From contig NZ_CP014518.1 of the NCBI RefSeq assembly GCF_001577305.1, positions 4,346,242 to 4,410,241 on the forward strand: 64,000 nucleotides of DNA, read 5' to 3'. The translations under genes were made by a program, and so were the position numbers. The first letter of the stretch is position 1; each line of letters begins with the position of its first letter. A model generated the notes under the pieces. That model saw only the letters and a program-made list of their open reading frames with translations, was not told the origin of the DNA and did no database searches. The stretch is from Sinomonas atrocyanea (GTDB lineage: Bacteria > Actinomycetota > Actinomycetes > Actinomycetales > Micrococcaceae). Shown one piece after another: positions 52,786 to 61,817 of the stretch.

Positions 52786-53760
52786 GTGAGCACTGCAGAG
52801 ACAAGCGCAGAGATCCGCGACGTCATCGTCGTCGGGTCGGGTCCCGCGGGGTACACCGCCGGAATCTATACCGCGCGAGCCAACCTTAATCCGTTGATCT
52901 TTGCTGGTTCCGTGACCGCGGGCGGTGAGCTCATGAACACCACCGAGGTGGAGAACTTCCCCGGCTTCCCCGAGGGAGTCCAGGGTCCCGAGCTCATGGA
53001 CAAGTTCGAGCAGCAGGCCTCGAAGTTCGGCGCGCAGATCGAGTTCGAAGACGTCGAGTCGCTCGAGCTCGAGGGCGACATCAAGTCCGTGACGTTGGCC
53101 AGCGGTGAGACCTACCGGGCACGCACCGTGATCATCGCGACGGGCTCCGCCTACCGCGAGCTCGGTCTCCCCAACGAAAAGCGGCTGTCCGGCCATGGAG
53201 TGAGCTGGTGCGCCACGTGCGACGGCTTCTTCTTCAAGGACCAGGACATCGCCGTGATCGGCGGCGGCGACTCGGCCATGGAGGAGGCCCTCTTCCTCAC
53301 GAAGTTCGCCCGCTCGGTCACTGTGGTTCATCGCCGTGACTCCCTGCGCGCCTCCAAGATCATGGCGGACCGTGCGCTCGCCCACGAGAAGATCACCTTC
53401 GTGTGGAACTCGGCGGTTGCAGACGTGATCGGCGCTGACAAGGTCACGGGCCTCCGGCTCAAGAGCACCGTGGACGGTACCGAGTCCGAGATCGCAGTGA
53501 CCGGTGTTTTCGTGGCGATCGGCAACGATCCGCGGACGAGCCTGGTCAAGGACGTCCTCGCGCTCACTCCCGAGGGCACCATCGCCGTGGAGGGCAGGTC
53601 CTCGAAGACGAGCATCCCGGGCGTCTTCGCCGCCGGCGATGTTGTGGATCCCACCTACCGTCAGGCCATCACGGCAGCCGGTTCGGGTTGTGTCGCCGCT
53701 CTCGACGTCGAACACTACCTGGCCGACGTCGAGGCCCGCTCCCTCGCAGCACAGTCCTGA
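52786..53760 (+). CDS. trxB: Thioredoxin-disulfide reductase
   Basis: 324 residues. FAD binding is VIVVGSGPAGYTAGIYTARA (about 13-32), the redox motif is WCATCDG (Cys about 144 and 147), and NADPH binding is AVIGGGDSAMEEALFLTKFA. The C-terminal FAD motif is GVFAAGDVVDPTYRQAITAA. It passes electrons from NADPH to thioredoxin encoded 29 bases downstream. GTG at 52786 follows AAGGAAGAGG at a somewhat long distance. Confidence 0.97.
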   Translation: MSTAETSAEIRDVIVVGSGPAGYTAGIYTARANLNPLIFAGSVTAGGELMNTTEVENFPGFPEGVQGPELMDKFEQQASKFGAQIEFEDVESLELEGDIKSVTLASGETYRARTVIIATGSAYRELGLPNEKRLSGHGVSWCATCDGFFFKDQDIAVIGGGDSAMEEALFLTKFARSVTVVHRRDSLRASKIMADRALAHEKITFVWNSAVADVIGADKVTGLRLKSTVDGTESEIAVTGVFVAIGNDPRTSLVKDVLALTPEGTIAVEGRSSKTSIPGVFAAGDVVDPTYRQAITAAGSGCVAALDVEHYLADVEARSLAAQS

Positions 53761-53789
53761 GACCCACCCTAGAGATCGGATCAGAAGAG

Positions 53790-54119
53790 ATGAGCAACGC
53801 CAAGAACGTCACTGACGCCGAGTTCACTGACAAGGTCCTCATGTCCGAGAAGCCTGTCATTGTGGACTTCTGGGCCGAATGGTGCGGACCGTGCCGCAAA
53901 CTCGGCCCGATCCTCGATGACATCTCCGTCGAATACGCCGACAAGGTGGATGTCGTGAAGGTGGACGTCGACAACAACCCGAACATTGCCGCCGAGTATG
54001 GGATCACATCGATCCCCGCCGTGTACCTGTTCGAGAAGGGCAAGGTCACGGGCACCGTCATCGGCGCCCGGCCCAAGCAGTACTTCGAGAAGGAGTGGAA
54101 CGAGGTCCTCGCGAAGTAG
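53790..54119 (+). CDS. trxA: Thioredoxin
   Basis: 109 residues, standard length. WAEWCGPCRKL (about 30-40) is the active site with both Cys, YGITSIPAVYLF holds the cis-Pro loop. The ATG at 53790 follows AGAAGAG. It reduces protein disulfides and shares the trxB promoter. A perfect terminator ends the operon. Confidence 0.97.
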   Translation: MSNAKNVTDAEFTDKVLMSEKPVIVDFWAEWCGPCRKLGPILDDISVEYADKVDVVKVDVDNNPNIAAEYGITSIPAVYLFEKGKVTGTVIGARPKQYFEKEWNEVLAK

Positions 54120-54146
54120 GACTGCCTTCCGCAGCTGCGATGCTGG

Positions 54147-54183
54147 GGGGAGGACGCCAAGAGGCGTCCTCCCCTTTTCTTGT
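54147..54183 (+). terminator. Rho-independent terminator of trxBA
   Basis: GGGGAGGACGCC and GGCGTCCTCCCC form a perfect 12-bp stem with the loop AAGA, followed by TTTTCTTGT. This is the only hairpin in the window with a clear T-run. Confidence 0.95.
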
Positions 54184-54231
54184 GCAACGATGCCCCGCAC
54201 ACGTTCTCCCTCGCACGCCCTAGTGCGTCGG

Positions 54232-54247
54232 TGCTTCACGTGAAACG
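54232..54247. other. parS site 1
   Basis: TGCTTCACGTGAAACG, with two differences from TGTTTCACGTGAAACA, the parS consensus bound by ParB. Confidence 0.8.
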
Positions 54248-54403
54248 CCGCTGTCTTCGTAGACCAGCTCGCGCCCCATGAGGCGCGCGAGCCGAAGCAA
54301 GCGACGCACGCGCGGCTTTCATGCTCGCGGCACCGCGTTCGCTCATCCCTGCTTGCGCATCCTATTCACCCGGAAGCCCGATCGCCCAGGCTGTTCCGAC
54401 CGC

Positions 54404-54419
54404 TGTTTCACGTGAAACG
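54404..54419. other. parS site 2
   Basis: TGTTTCACGTGAAACG, differing from the consensus only at the last base. Confidence 0.9.
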
Positions 54420-55570
54420 AAGGTCCGTCGCGTGCCCGCTGTTGAGAAGCCCCCGCCGAGGATTTTCCGTAGAAAGAGACACCTCCTATCGAGGTGGTCC
54501 TGCTAATCCCACATCGACAGCAGCCCCTAAAGCCCAAGTGGCCAGGCTGCATGGTGGGGCCACCACGGAACCGCAATCCCGCCGACACAACGCCGCAACC
54601 ATACCTTGGGACCCGCACCCCGGGGGCATCAGATCCCATGGACGGACAGCGGTCAGCATTGAAATCAGCCCAAACTCAGGACCTGCAGGTTGGCACTACC
54701 CTGCACGGCTAGTGTTGGCAGCGGATCGCTTCGTGTCACCACCTACTCCCATCCGCTTACCTGTAACTGCCGACCCACGAGCACCACCGGCCAGCAGGAA
54801 CGTTCACGTGGCGGAAACGGGGTGTCTCGCTACGCCGCATGCCCTCTGGACAGATTCGCGGGCCCCCGTCGTTGCGTCGTGAGCCGATGATTTTCGATTC
54901 TCGACCAGGAGCGTGAGCGGGCCGCAGCATCGTGCGCGATCTCACCTGCGTCGCTCTAGTCACGCGTTGCGATGGACGAGAATTCACTAGAAGTGCGCCC
55001 GGCGGTCCTCCAGGCGCCCGTAGACGATCGACGGTCGTCCCCGGCTCATGTACCGGACAACATAGCGCTTCCTCGCAGGCGGCGGTGATGGGCCGGTCCG
55101 ACGATCTACACCAGCTGCCGGCGATGGATCGCTGCTGACCCCCCCGGCAGCAGTTACGGTCTGTAGGCCAGCGAGACTTCTACTAGATGCCAAATCCGCG
55201 CCGATCGACGGGCAGACGCGTCGGTTCCCTCAAAGAGCCGGTCGATGCCCTAGCTGGTCGTCATCACGGTTTCTCGACGACTTGGGACACGCCCGAACGC
55301 GGCAAGGGCGGCCGCATCGAAACAGTCTGTCTATGTTCGGTCTTCGCACGCCCCAGTCCTGTGCTCTGCCGCTATTCTGGAGACGCGCCGCTCGCGAGGA
55401 CGGTCCGTGCATCTTGCTCAGCGTTGCGACTGACGGCAGCGCCCGCGTTCGCCCGGGCCCGGTCGGCAGACTGGCCCCCGGTACGGGGCGGCATCCCAGA
55501 CGCGTACGGCGACGAGGCGTCGCCCTTGAGTGGTGGCCACGTCGCGAAAGGGTGCGCAGGGTGCTGTCTC

Positions 55571-55586
55571 TGTTTCACGTGAAACA
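55571..55586. other. parS site 3
   Basis: TGTTTCACGTGAAACA, a perfect 16-bp palindrome, only 26 bases from site 4. Confidence 0.95.
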
Positions 55587-55596
55587 CCGCGGCCAT

Positions 55597-55612
55597 GGTT
55601 TCACGTGAAACG
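55597..55612. other. parS site 4
   Basis: GGTTTCACGTGAAACG, with the central 14 bases perfect. It forms a close pair with site 3. Confidence 0.9.
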
Positions 55613-55677
55613 ACGCCTCTCCTTACGGCCGGGCCGGCAGCTTGTGGAACGCCCATCCATGGGTACAGTCGCGCGGG

Positions 55678-55742
55678 TTATCCACACCAAACCGAACCAA
55701 CGGCCCAGTACTCCACAGGGTTATCCACAGGCAATATCCACA
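55678..55742. promoter_or_regulatory. DnaA-box cluster 1 (trxA-parB region)
   Basis: Perfect TTATCCACA at 55678-55686 and 55721-55729, near matches TACTCCACA (55709-55717) and ATATCCACA (55734-55742), all on the same strand, within 65 bases and 66 bases from parS site 4. Confidence 0.8.
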
Positions 55743-56081
55743 GCCGGTTCTGCCGCGCTGTGCTGGCCGTCGTTACCAGCTGAGACAAGGAGGGCAAGCG
55801 GCATTGTCCCCTCCGGGCTCGGATTCGTTGTGGGTGCCAATTCGCAGCCGCCGTCGACCTCCAGCTACGAAGCACCGGACGTGTCCCACAAAACTCGGCC
55901 CGAGTCGGCTGATTTCAGCCCCTACTCATCCATCGGAGCACGTATCGGAGTGCCTGGGCTTACTCACTGTCGGGCGTGGATGCCGCGACAGCGCGATCAT
56001 TGCATGAACACAAAGGACCGCAGCCCGCACATTCCACGCCGGCGCTATGCACGTGTCTCCGCCCACCGCCACGGACGTCGC

Positions 56082-56159
56082 AAATCCACAGCACTTATCC
56101 CCACCGTTATCCACAGGCCCATCATCGTCGGCCTCGAGATCCGCACAGGGATATCCACA
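56082..56159. promoter_or_regulatory. DnaA-box cluster 2 (trxA-parB region)
   Basis: Perfect TTATCCACA at 56107-56115, near matches AAATCCACA (56082-56090), TTATCCCCA (56095-56103) and ATATCCACA (56151-56159), all in the same orientation as cluster 1. No clear A/T-rich unwinding stretch is next to either cluster. Confidence 0.75.
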
Positions 56160-56702
56160 GGTGATTTCGTGCGCCTGGGTGACGAATTGGCAACGGACAC
56201 CGCCGCGACCGCCAGTGCGCACAGCTGGGGCCGGCCACCGACCGGGTCGAACCTCGACCGTCCGCTGTGGCCCACAGGGCTCTCGCTCGTCCACTCTGTC
56301 TAATCGCTGCTCGCCTGCGGAGCCCCCGCACGCTTGAGCGCCCCGATGCGCGCTGTCGAGTCCCTGGCACCCCGGCAGCCCCAGCTCGACCAGTCGCGGA
56401 AACGGCAGCGGTACGGAAGTCTGGCCGACCCGAGGGGCCGCGCATGATCGGCCAGCCTACACCGCCATGACTGCTCGAGCCCGAGGCTAGTGGGTAGCTC
56501 GGAGAGGCCGCTAACACGGTGCTCGGGCGGCTCCCGTCCTCTGCACGTCACAACCCGCACGAACCTGCAACCGGGCGGGCTCAATCAACCCACGCCACAG
56601 CGGAGAGCTGGCGCGGCCCGGGCTGTACATATCGCGGTCGCGCTGCTCGCGGGCCTGGACCGGCGCCCACCCCTCGGCGCGGGAGACGAGTCCCAAGCCT
56701 TT

Positions 56703-56718
56703 GGTTTCACGTGAAACA
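56703..56718. other. parS site 5
   Basis: GGTTTCACGTGAAACA, with one difference from consensus. Confidence 0.9.
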
Positions 56719-57148
56719 CCTCCCTGCGACGGCACACCGAAGCGCCCGATCATGTCGTGAACAACGAGCTCGCGTCGAGCCTCTTCGGAAGGTGCCGGCC
56801 ACGATTTCCCCGCCGGCCAAGGCCTCCGTTCGAGGTAGCACGGGTCCTTCCCATGACCAGGGAGTGACGAAGAGGCAGATCACGCCCGCTGACGCGGCTC
56901 GCAGGCGTTACTGTCTGGCCAACCGCAGCGCGAGTCGAATCCATCCCGTGCCGTCTCTCGAACCGCGCCGGGACCTGTATGGCCGAAGTGCCACCATGGC
57001 CACGGGGGCTAGGGCCAGGTTTCGAGCGAGCCCAGGTCATGGCATAGCGCGTATCGGGCCTGCCCTCCAATCGGCCAGCCGCCAGGTTGTCGATCGGCGT
57101 CGCACGCCGCCTCCCAACGGAGGGGTCATGGGGACGACATGGGCGCAT

Positions 57149-57164
57149 CGTTTCACGTGAAACA
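57149..57164. other. parS site 6
   Basis: CGTTTCACGTGAAACA, with one difference from consensus. Confidence 0.9.
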
Positions 57165-57420
57165 TCGGCAGCAGTGCCAGCGGGTCATAGCGCGCAGTCC
57201 GACGACAGCTCTGCGTCCGATCCGCCGCTCTCGTGGGTCCACAACGATTCCTCCTTGCCGGGTATTGCTGTGCTGACAGGCCCTGTCGTGAACCGGCATC
57301 CAGTGTCGTCCACAGCAAACTTCGAAAGCCGAGTGCGTACCCCTTTTAAGGAGGTCGACCTTGAGCGCGTCTCGGTGTCCGCGGTTCCGAGGAGATCACA
57401 ATGACGGTAACCATTACTCC

Positions 57421-57925
57421 GAATCCGCAGGTTCGAAGCGGAGTCATCGCACTTCCCGCGACGTACTGGCGATTCGCCCGCACACCACCTGGTTCTTGGC
57501 ATCGCGCTTGCGAACACGCGCGAGCCAACAGGGGTTCCGACCACAGCAAATGGCACCCCCACGATCGTCCTCCAAGGAAACGCGGCAACACCGCCTCTTA
57601 GGCAAGTGGATTTCTCTTGCAGTGTGGCCTACAGCGCCGCCGCCGCAGAAAGGGATCAAGCTCGCGGGGGGGCACTGCTTGGGCCTCGTGGACACAGATT
57701 CTTGGGCCGCGCGGAAGTGGGCGCGCGCGACGAATACGCGGTGCCGGAGACGCCAACGGGTTGCGTGTGGTCCGACTCTAGAAGTTGTCCCCCGTCTCCC
57801 GTCCTTCGCTGCTCCCAGCACCACCTCCAGGAGGGGTCTTTGAATCCACAGATCTGAAGGATTGTCACAGTATTCCCCGCGACGTGCTGGCGATTCAGCC
57901 GCACTCTACCCGATTCCCGGAAGCG
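57421..57925. repeat. Diverged direct duplication (about 84 bases, two copies)
   Basis: Copy A at 57421-57504 and copy B at 57842-57925 are co-linear without gaps and share GAATCC, CGCGACGT.CTGGCGATTC and CCGCAC in the same order, at roughly 70% identity judged by eye. The spacing is 421 bases. The conserved core does not look like coding sequence in any frame. Confidence 0.6.
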
Positions 57926-58134
57926 CATGCGTCGTGCAATGCGCGATGCGCCCGCAGCTCACGCCCTGGGCGCGGGCTTGTCCATTGGCGCTCTATGCGG
58001 CAACCTCCGGCAGCGATGCGCAGATCCATGCACTTGATTCAGGCTGTCGAGCGACACCTGCAGAGGCCGCGGGGATTTTCCGCGTCCACCCACCAACGGC
58101 TTCAGCTTCCTGCCAGCGCTGCGTGCAAAGGCTC

Positions 58135-58162
58135 GGGGCCTGTTTCACGTGAAACAGGCCCC
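58135..58162. other. parS site 7 within an extended palindrome at the parB 3' end
   Basis: Perfect parS TGTTTCACGTGAAACA (58141-58156) is flanked by GGGGCC on the left and GGCCCC on the right, so the palindrome is 28 bp. It lies 44 bases past the parB stop and can double as the parB transcription terminator. Confidence 0.9.
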
Positions 58163-58205
58163 GATCAGACAGCAGTTCCGCTCAGCCCTCGCTGCGTTCC
58201 GAGGA

Positions 58206-59402
58206 TCACTCCTCTTCGGGGCTGATGAGCGTCATGATCCGGTTGAGGTCTTCCACCGAGGCAAACTCGATGCTGACCTTCCCCTTGCGTGCACCGAGGG
58301 TGATCTTGACGTTGGTGTCGAGACGATCGGCAAGGTTGGACGCCAGGAAATCGAGCCGTTCGTGGCGCGCATTGTTCCGAGCAGAAGTACGGCGAGCCTC
58401 CTGCGGCTCCTGGTAGAGCGCAACGGCTTCCTCGGTGGCGCGCACGGACAGCCCCTCGGCGACGATCCTCTGCGCCATGCGCTCGATCGCGGCGTCATCC
58501 GGAAGAGAAAGGAGAGCTCGAGCGTGGCCAGCACTGAGCACCCCAGCCGCCACTCGGCGCTGGACGAGGGGAGGCAGGCGCAGAAGCCGGATGGTGTTGG
58601 AGACCTGCGGACGCGAGCGGCCGAGGCGATCGGCAAGTTCCTCATGCGTGGTTCCGAAGTCCTCGAGCAGCTGCTGATAGGCGGCAGCTTCTTCGAGCGG
58701 ATTCAGCTGGCTCCGGTGGAGGTTCTCGAGGAGAGCATCGCGGAGGAGCGCATCGTCACCGGTGTCCCGGACGATAGCGGGAATCGCGTCCAGCCCCGCG
58801 GCCTTGGCCGCACGCCAGCGGCGCTCACCCATGACCAGTTCATAGCTTTCGCTACCGGATTCGGTTGACTTCCGGACGACGATCGGTTGAAGGATGCCGA
58901 TCTCACGCACCGAGTGCACCAGCTCCGCCATGTCTTCCTCGTCGAAGACCGTGCGGGGCTGCTTCCGGTTCGGGTGGATGTCGTCCACAGGAATCTCGGC
59001 GAACTGTGCCCCCGGCACCTCGACGAGGTCCAGCTCATCCTCCGTCTGCGCGCGCCTAGACCGGCTCCGGGGCGCCTTGGCCCGCGGCTGGCCCGCCTCG
59101 TCGGGGACAGAGCCCCGACGGCCCTCCTCGTTCTCGGCCTCCGGAGCGCTGGAGGACGACTGCGAGGTCGAGGGCTTCTTGGCGCCCTGGTCTCCGCGGT
59201 CAACAGCCGGCTTCTCGGCCGGAACCTCTGCAGCGGTGCCGAGGGACTCCCCCTGCTCCTGCGCTTCCTCGGCGGACCGGCGCCCGGTGTCGGGGAAGAA
59301 CAGGTCAACGGGGCGCGACGGCGTCGTCGAGCCGCTAACCGGTGCCGTGCTCGGGATGAGGGCTCCCAAACCCCGGCCGAGTCCTCGGCGCTTCTCGCTC
59401 AT
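58206..59402 (-). CDS. parB: Chromosome-partitioning protein ParB
   Basis: 398 residues. The start MSEKRRGLGRGLGALIPS is the ParA-contact region of chromosomal ParB. An acidic linker rich in Ser/Glu/Arg (about 20-150) is longer than usual. The CTPase/N domain has VDDIHPNRKQPRTVFDEEDM and GERRWRAAKAAG, the HTH has TTHEELADRLGRSRPQVSNT, and the C-terminal dimer domain closes the protein. It binds the parS sites that fill the adjacent 4 kb. The ATG at 59402 follows GGGAGG. Confidence 0.97.
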   Translation of the reverse strand: MSEKRRGLGRGLGALIPSTAPVSGSTTPSRPVDLFFPDTGRRSAEEAQEQGESLGTAAEVPAEKPAVDRGDQGAKKPSTSQSSSSAPEAENEEGRRGSVPDEAGQPRAKAPRSRSRRAQTEDELDLVEVPGAQFAEIPVDDIHPNRKQPRTVFDEEDMAELVHSVREIGILQPIVVRKSTESGSESYELVMGERRWRAAKAAGLDAIPAIVRDTGDDALLRDALLENLHRSQLNPLEEAAAYQQLLEDFGTTHEELADRLGRSRPQVSNTIRLLRLPPLVQRRVAAGVLSAGHARALLSLPDDAAIERMAQRIVAEGLSVRATEEAVALYQEPQEARRTSARNNARHERLDFLASNLADRLDTNVKITLGARKGKVSIEFASVEDLNRIMTLISPEEE

Positions 59403-59481
59403 AGCGGTTTCCTCCCTTGAGCCCGTTCGCCCGGGCACTGGCTGTTCAGAGGTGATGCGAGACTGGTGACCCGCCAACGAG

Positions 59482-60522
59482 CTAGCGCTCCGCGATCTCG
59501 GCCGCGGCCTCGAGGTAGGACAGTGCACCGGTCGACGTCGGATCGTAGGTCAGCACGGTCTGCTGGTAGCTGGGAGCCTCCGAGATCCGGACAGAACGCG
59601 GCACCACTGCTTCCAGGACCTGCTCGGGGAAGTGCTCGCGCACCTCGGAGGCCACCTGGGCCGCGAGGTTCGTCCGGCCGTCGTACATGGTGAGGAGAAT
59701 CGTGGAGACGCGCAGGTCCGCGTTGAGGTGCTTCTGGATCATCTCGATGTTCTTGAGCAGCTGGCTCAGTCCCTCAAGGGCGTAGTACTCGCACTGGATC
59801 GGAATGAGTACCTCGGTCGCCGCGCAGAAGGCGTTGACCGTGAGGAGGCCCAGGCTCGGCGGGCAATCGATGAAGATGTAGTCCAGGCGCTCGAGCCCAG
59901 CCTTCTGGCGCTCGGCGGCGTAGTTGTCGATGGCACGGCGCAGACGCTGCTCGCGTGCGACCAACGAGACCAGCTCGATCTCGGCGCCCGCCAAGTGGAT
60001 CGTCGCGGGCGCGCAGACCAGGTTCTCCACGTCGGGGCAGGGTGCCACCACGTCGTTCAGCGGGGCATCGTTGATGAGGACGTCGTAGATGCTCTCGACT
60101 TCCGAATGGTGCTCGATGCCGAGGGCCGTCGACGCGTTGCCCTGGGGGTCGATGTCGATCACGAGGACCTGCATGCCCGCAGAGGCCAACGCCGCGGCGA
60201 TGTTGACGGTCGTGGTGGTCTTGCCGACCCCGCCCTTCTGGTTCGACACCGTGAAGACGCGGGTGTTGTCAGGACGGCGGAGCGTGCGTCCACTGAGCCT
60301 CTCGCGGCGCCGCGCCTCACTCGCGAGCTGGCTCGCGATCGGGCTGCCCTCATCGAGGTTCTGGAGGAAGGACTGGGCATCGCCCTTCGGCGCAGCCAAG
60401 AGCTCGGCCGGGACCGAGGGCGGCTGCGGACCGGTTTCCGTGGGGCCGCTGGCCGTGGCGCGTGCAGACCCCAGCGTCAAAAAGGGAGGTATGCGCTGGG
60501 CCGACGTCTCGCCACTGGTCAC
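59482..60522 (-). CDS. parA: Chromosome-partitioning ATPase ParA
   Basis: 346 residues. The deviant Walker A is SNQKGGVGKTTTTVNIAAAL (about 93-112), Walker B IFIDCPPSLGLLTV, and the DIDPQGNASTALG motif is typical of chromosomal ParA/Soj. The N-terminal 90 residues form an actinobacterial extension. GTG at 60522 has GAGAGTGAG six bases before it, so it is preferred to the TTG at 60528. It moves ParB-parS complexes and acts with parB downstream. Confidence 0.97.
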   Translation of the reverse strand: MTSGETSAQRIPPFLTLGSARATASGPTETGPQPPSVPAELLAAPKGDAQSFLQNLDEGSPIASQLASEARRRERLSGRTLRRPDNTRVFTVSNQKGGVGKTTTTVNIAAALASAGMQVLVIDIDPQGNASTALGIEHHSEVESIYDVLINDAPLNDVVAPCPDVENLVCAPATIHLAGAEIELVSLVAREQRLRRAIDNYAAERQKAGLERLDYIFIDCPPSLGLLTVNAFCAATEVLIPIQCEYYALEGLSQLLKNIEMIQKHLNADLRVSTILLTMYDGRTNLAAQVASEVREHFPEQVLEAVVPRSVRISEAPSYQQTVLTYDPTSTGALSYLEAAAEIAER

Positions 60523-60595
60523 TGTCAACTCACTCTCGATTCGCGTCGATTGCCTCTCCCTAGACTAACGGTTCAACCCGTCCTCCCGCGGGAGT

Positions 60596-61273
60596 TCAGG
60601 CCTCGCCGACATCGATCCTCACGACAGTCGTCGGCTCCTCCAGCAGGCTCTCGCCCACGGTGTGCACGTCTACGGAGTGGCCCTTGAACTTCCGGATGGC
60701 CTTGGCGGCCTTCTCCACTTCCTCCGCGGCACTGCGTCCCTTGATCGCCACCAGCGTGCCGGACCCGCGCAGCAGCGGGAGCGTCATGGGCACCAGCGTC
60801 GCGAGCGCGGACACGGCTCGGGCGGTGACGAAATCGGCGTCGACCTCGCCCGCAACCTGCTCGGCCCGTCCCCGGAGCACCGCGACGTTGGCAAGGCCCA
60901 GGTCGGCGACGACCTCCTCGAGCCAGTGCACACGCCGCTCGAGCGGCTCGATGAGCGTCAGGTGAAGGTCAGGCCGTGCGATGGCAAGGCACAGGCCGGG
61001 CAGCCCGGCCCCGCTCCCCACGTCTGCGACGCGTGCGCCCTCGGGGAATTCGGACTCGATGACAGCACAGTTGAGCACGTGCCGGCTCCACAGCCGCGGG
61101 ACCTCCCGCGGACCGATCAGGCCGCGCTCGAGGCCGGACGTGGCGAGGTGGCGCACGTAGCGGCGCGCGAGGTCGAGGCGGTCGCCGAACAGGTGCTCGG
61201 CAGCGGCCAGATCGTTCCCGACCAGCTCGGGCACGCCGCCGACGGCGGCCTCAGCGGGTGACTTCTCGGCCAC
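60596..61273 (-). CDS. rsmG: 16S rRNA (guanine527-N7)-methyltransferase RsmG
   Basis: 225 residues. The SAM motif is RVADVGSGAGLPGLCLAIAR, followed by LTLIEPLERRVHWLEEVVAD and VTARAVSALATLVPMTLPLL, all typical of RsmG. Loss of this enzyme gives low-level streptomycin resistance in other bacteria. GTG at 61273 is four bases after the jag stop; an ATG at 61330 is in frame but inside jag. Confidence 0.95.
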   Translation of the reverse strand: MAEKSPAEAAVGGVPELVGNDLAAAEHLFGDRLDLARRYVRHLATSGLERGLIGPREVPRLWSRHVLNCAVIESEFPEGARVADVGSGAGLPGLCLAIARPDLHLTLIEPLERRVHWLEEVVADLGLANVAVLRGRAEQVAGEVDADFVTARAVSALATLVPMTLPLLRGSGTLVAIKGRSAAEEVEKAAKAIRKFKGHSVDVHTVGESLLEEPTTVVRIDVGEA

Positions 61274-61277
61274 GTCG

Positions 61278-61817
61278 TCAGTCGGCCGAGACGACGATGT
61301 GCCGAGCGGCGCCCTCACCCTCGGATTCACTGACGAACCCGAGCTCGGCCACGGCGTCGTGCACGATCTTCCGCTCGTAGGAGCTCATCGGGTCGAGGTG
61401 GACCGTCGTCTCGCCGGCCTTGACCCGCTCGACGGCCGTCTCGGCGAGTTCCTGCAGCCGCACGGACCGCTCCCCGCGGTACCCATTGATGTCCAGGACG
61501 AGCCGCGAGCGGTTCCCGGTGGCAGAGAGCACGGAGAGGCGCGTGAGCTCCTGGAGGGCCTCGAGGACCTCACCGTCGGCCCCGACGAGGGTGTCGAGCC
61601 CCTCGGCCTCGTCATCCCCGACCACAGAAAGGTAGGTCCGGCCGTTGCGGACCTCGATGTCGATGTCGCCGTCGATGTCGGCGATGTCGAGGAGCTCCTC
61701 CAGATAGTCGGCGGCGACGTCGCCCTCCTCCTCAAGCCGGCTGAGCGGCGTCTGGGAGGCGGCGTCCTCGGCGTCGTGGTCCTCGGGAACGTTCACGGCA
61801 GTGCTCTCGGAGGTCAT
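61278..61817 (-). CDS. Jag/KhpB-family R3H RNA-binding protein
   Basis: 179 residues. A Glu/Asp-rich N-terminus is followed by a KH-like domain (LVGADGEVLEALQELTRLSV, LVLDINGYRGERSVRLQELA) and an R3H domain (LDPMSSYERKIVHDAVAELG). The Jag_N segment is missing, as usual in actinobacteria. The ATG overlaps the yidC stop (ATGA), with AGGAAG before it. It probably works with KhpA in RNA control and cell division. Confidence 0.93.
   Translation of the reverse strand: MTSESTAVNVPEDHDAEDAASQTPLSRLEEEGDVAADYLEELLDIADIDGDIDIEVRNGRTYLSVVGDDEAEGLDTLVGADGEVLEALQELTRLSVLSATGNRSRLVLDINGYRGERSVRLQELAETAVERVKAGETTVHLDPMSSYERKIVHDAVAELGFVSESEGEGAARHIVVSAD

Larger units (their letters stand above)
54184..58205. 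other. Gene-free centromere/origin-like region between trxA and parB
   Basis: About 4.0 kb without a convincing coding frame. Candidate frames are short, overlap on both strands, lack ribosome sites and known motifs, and the base composition is lower in GC than the genes on either side. It holds seven parS sites, two DnaA-box clusters and a diverged duplication. It lies between the trxBA terminator and the parB stop. It probably serves chromosome segregation, perhaps with an origin role. Confidence 0.8.

Noticed and set aside
54412..54882. Frames of about 100-260 codons in the trxA-parB region (also 55530-56303 and 56519-57160)
   Set aside because: No motif, no ribosome site, many overlap parS or DnaA boxes, and codon use lacks the G/C third-position bias of real genes here.
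55678..56159. Calling this the chromosomal origin oriC
   Set aside because: No A/T-rich unwinding element is visible, and the usual actinobacterial oriC lies between dnaA and dnaN beyond the right edge; left as an origin-like region.
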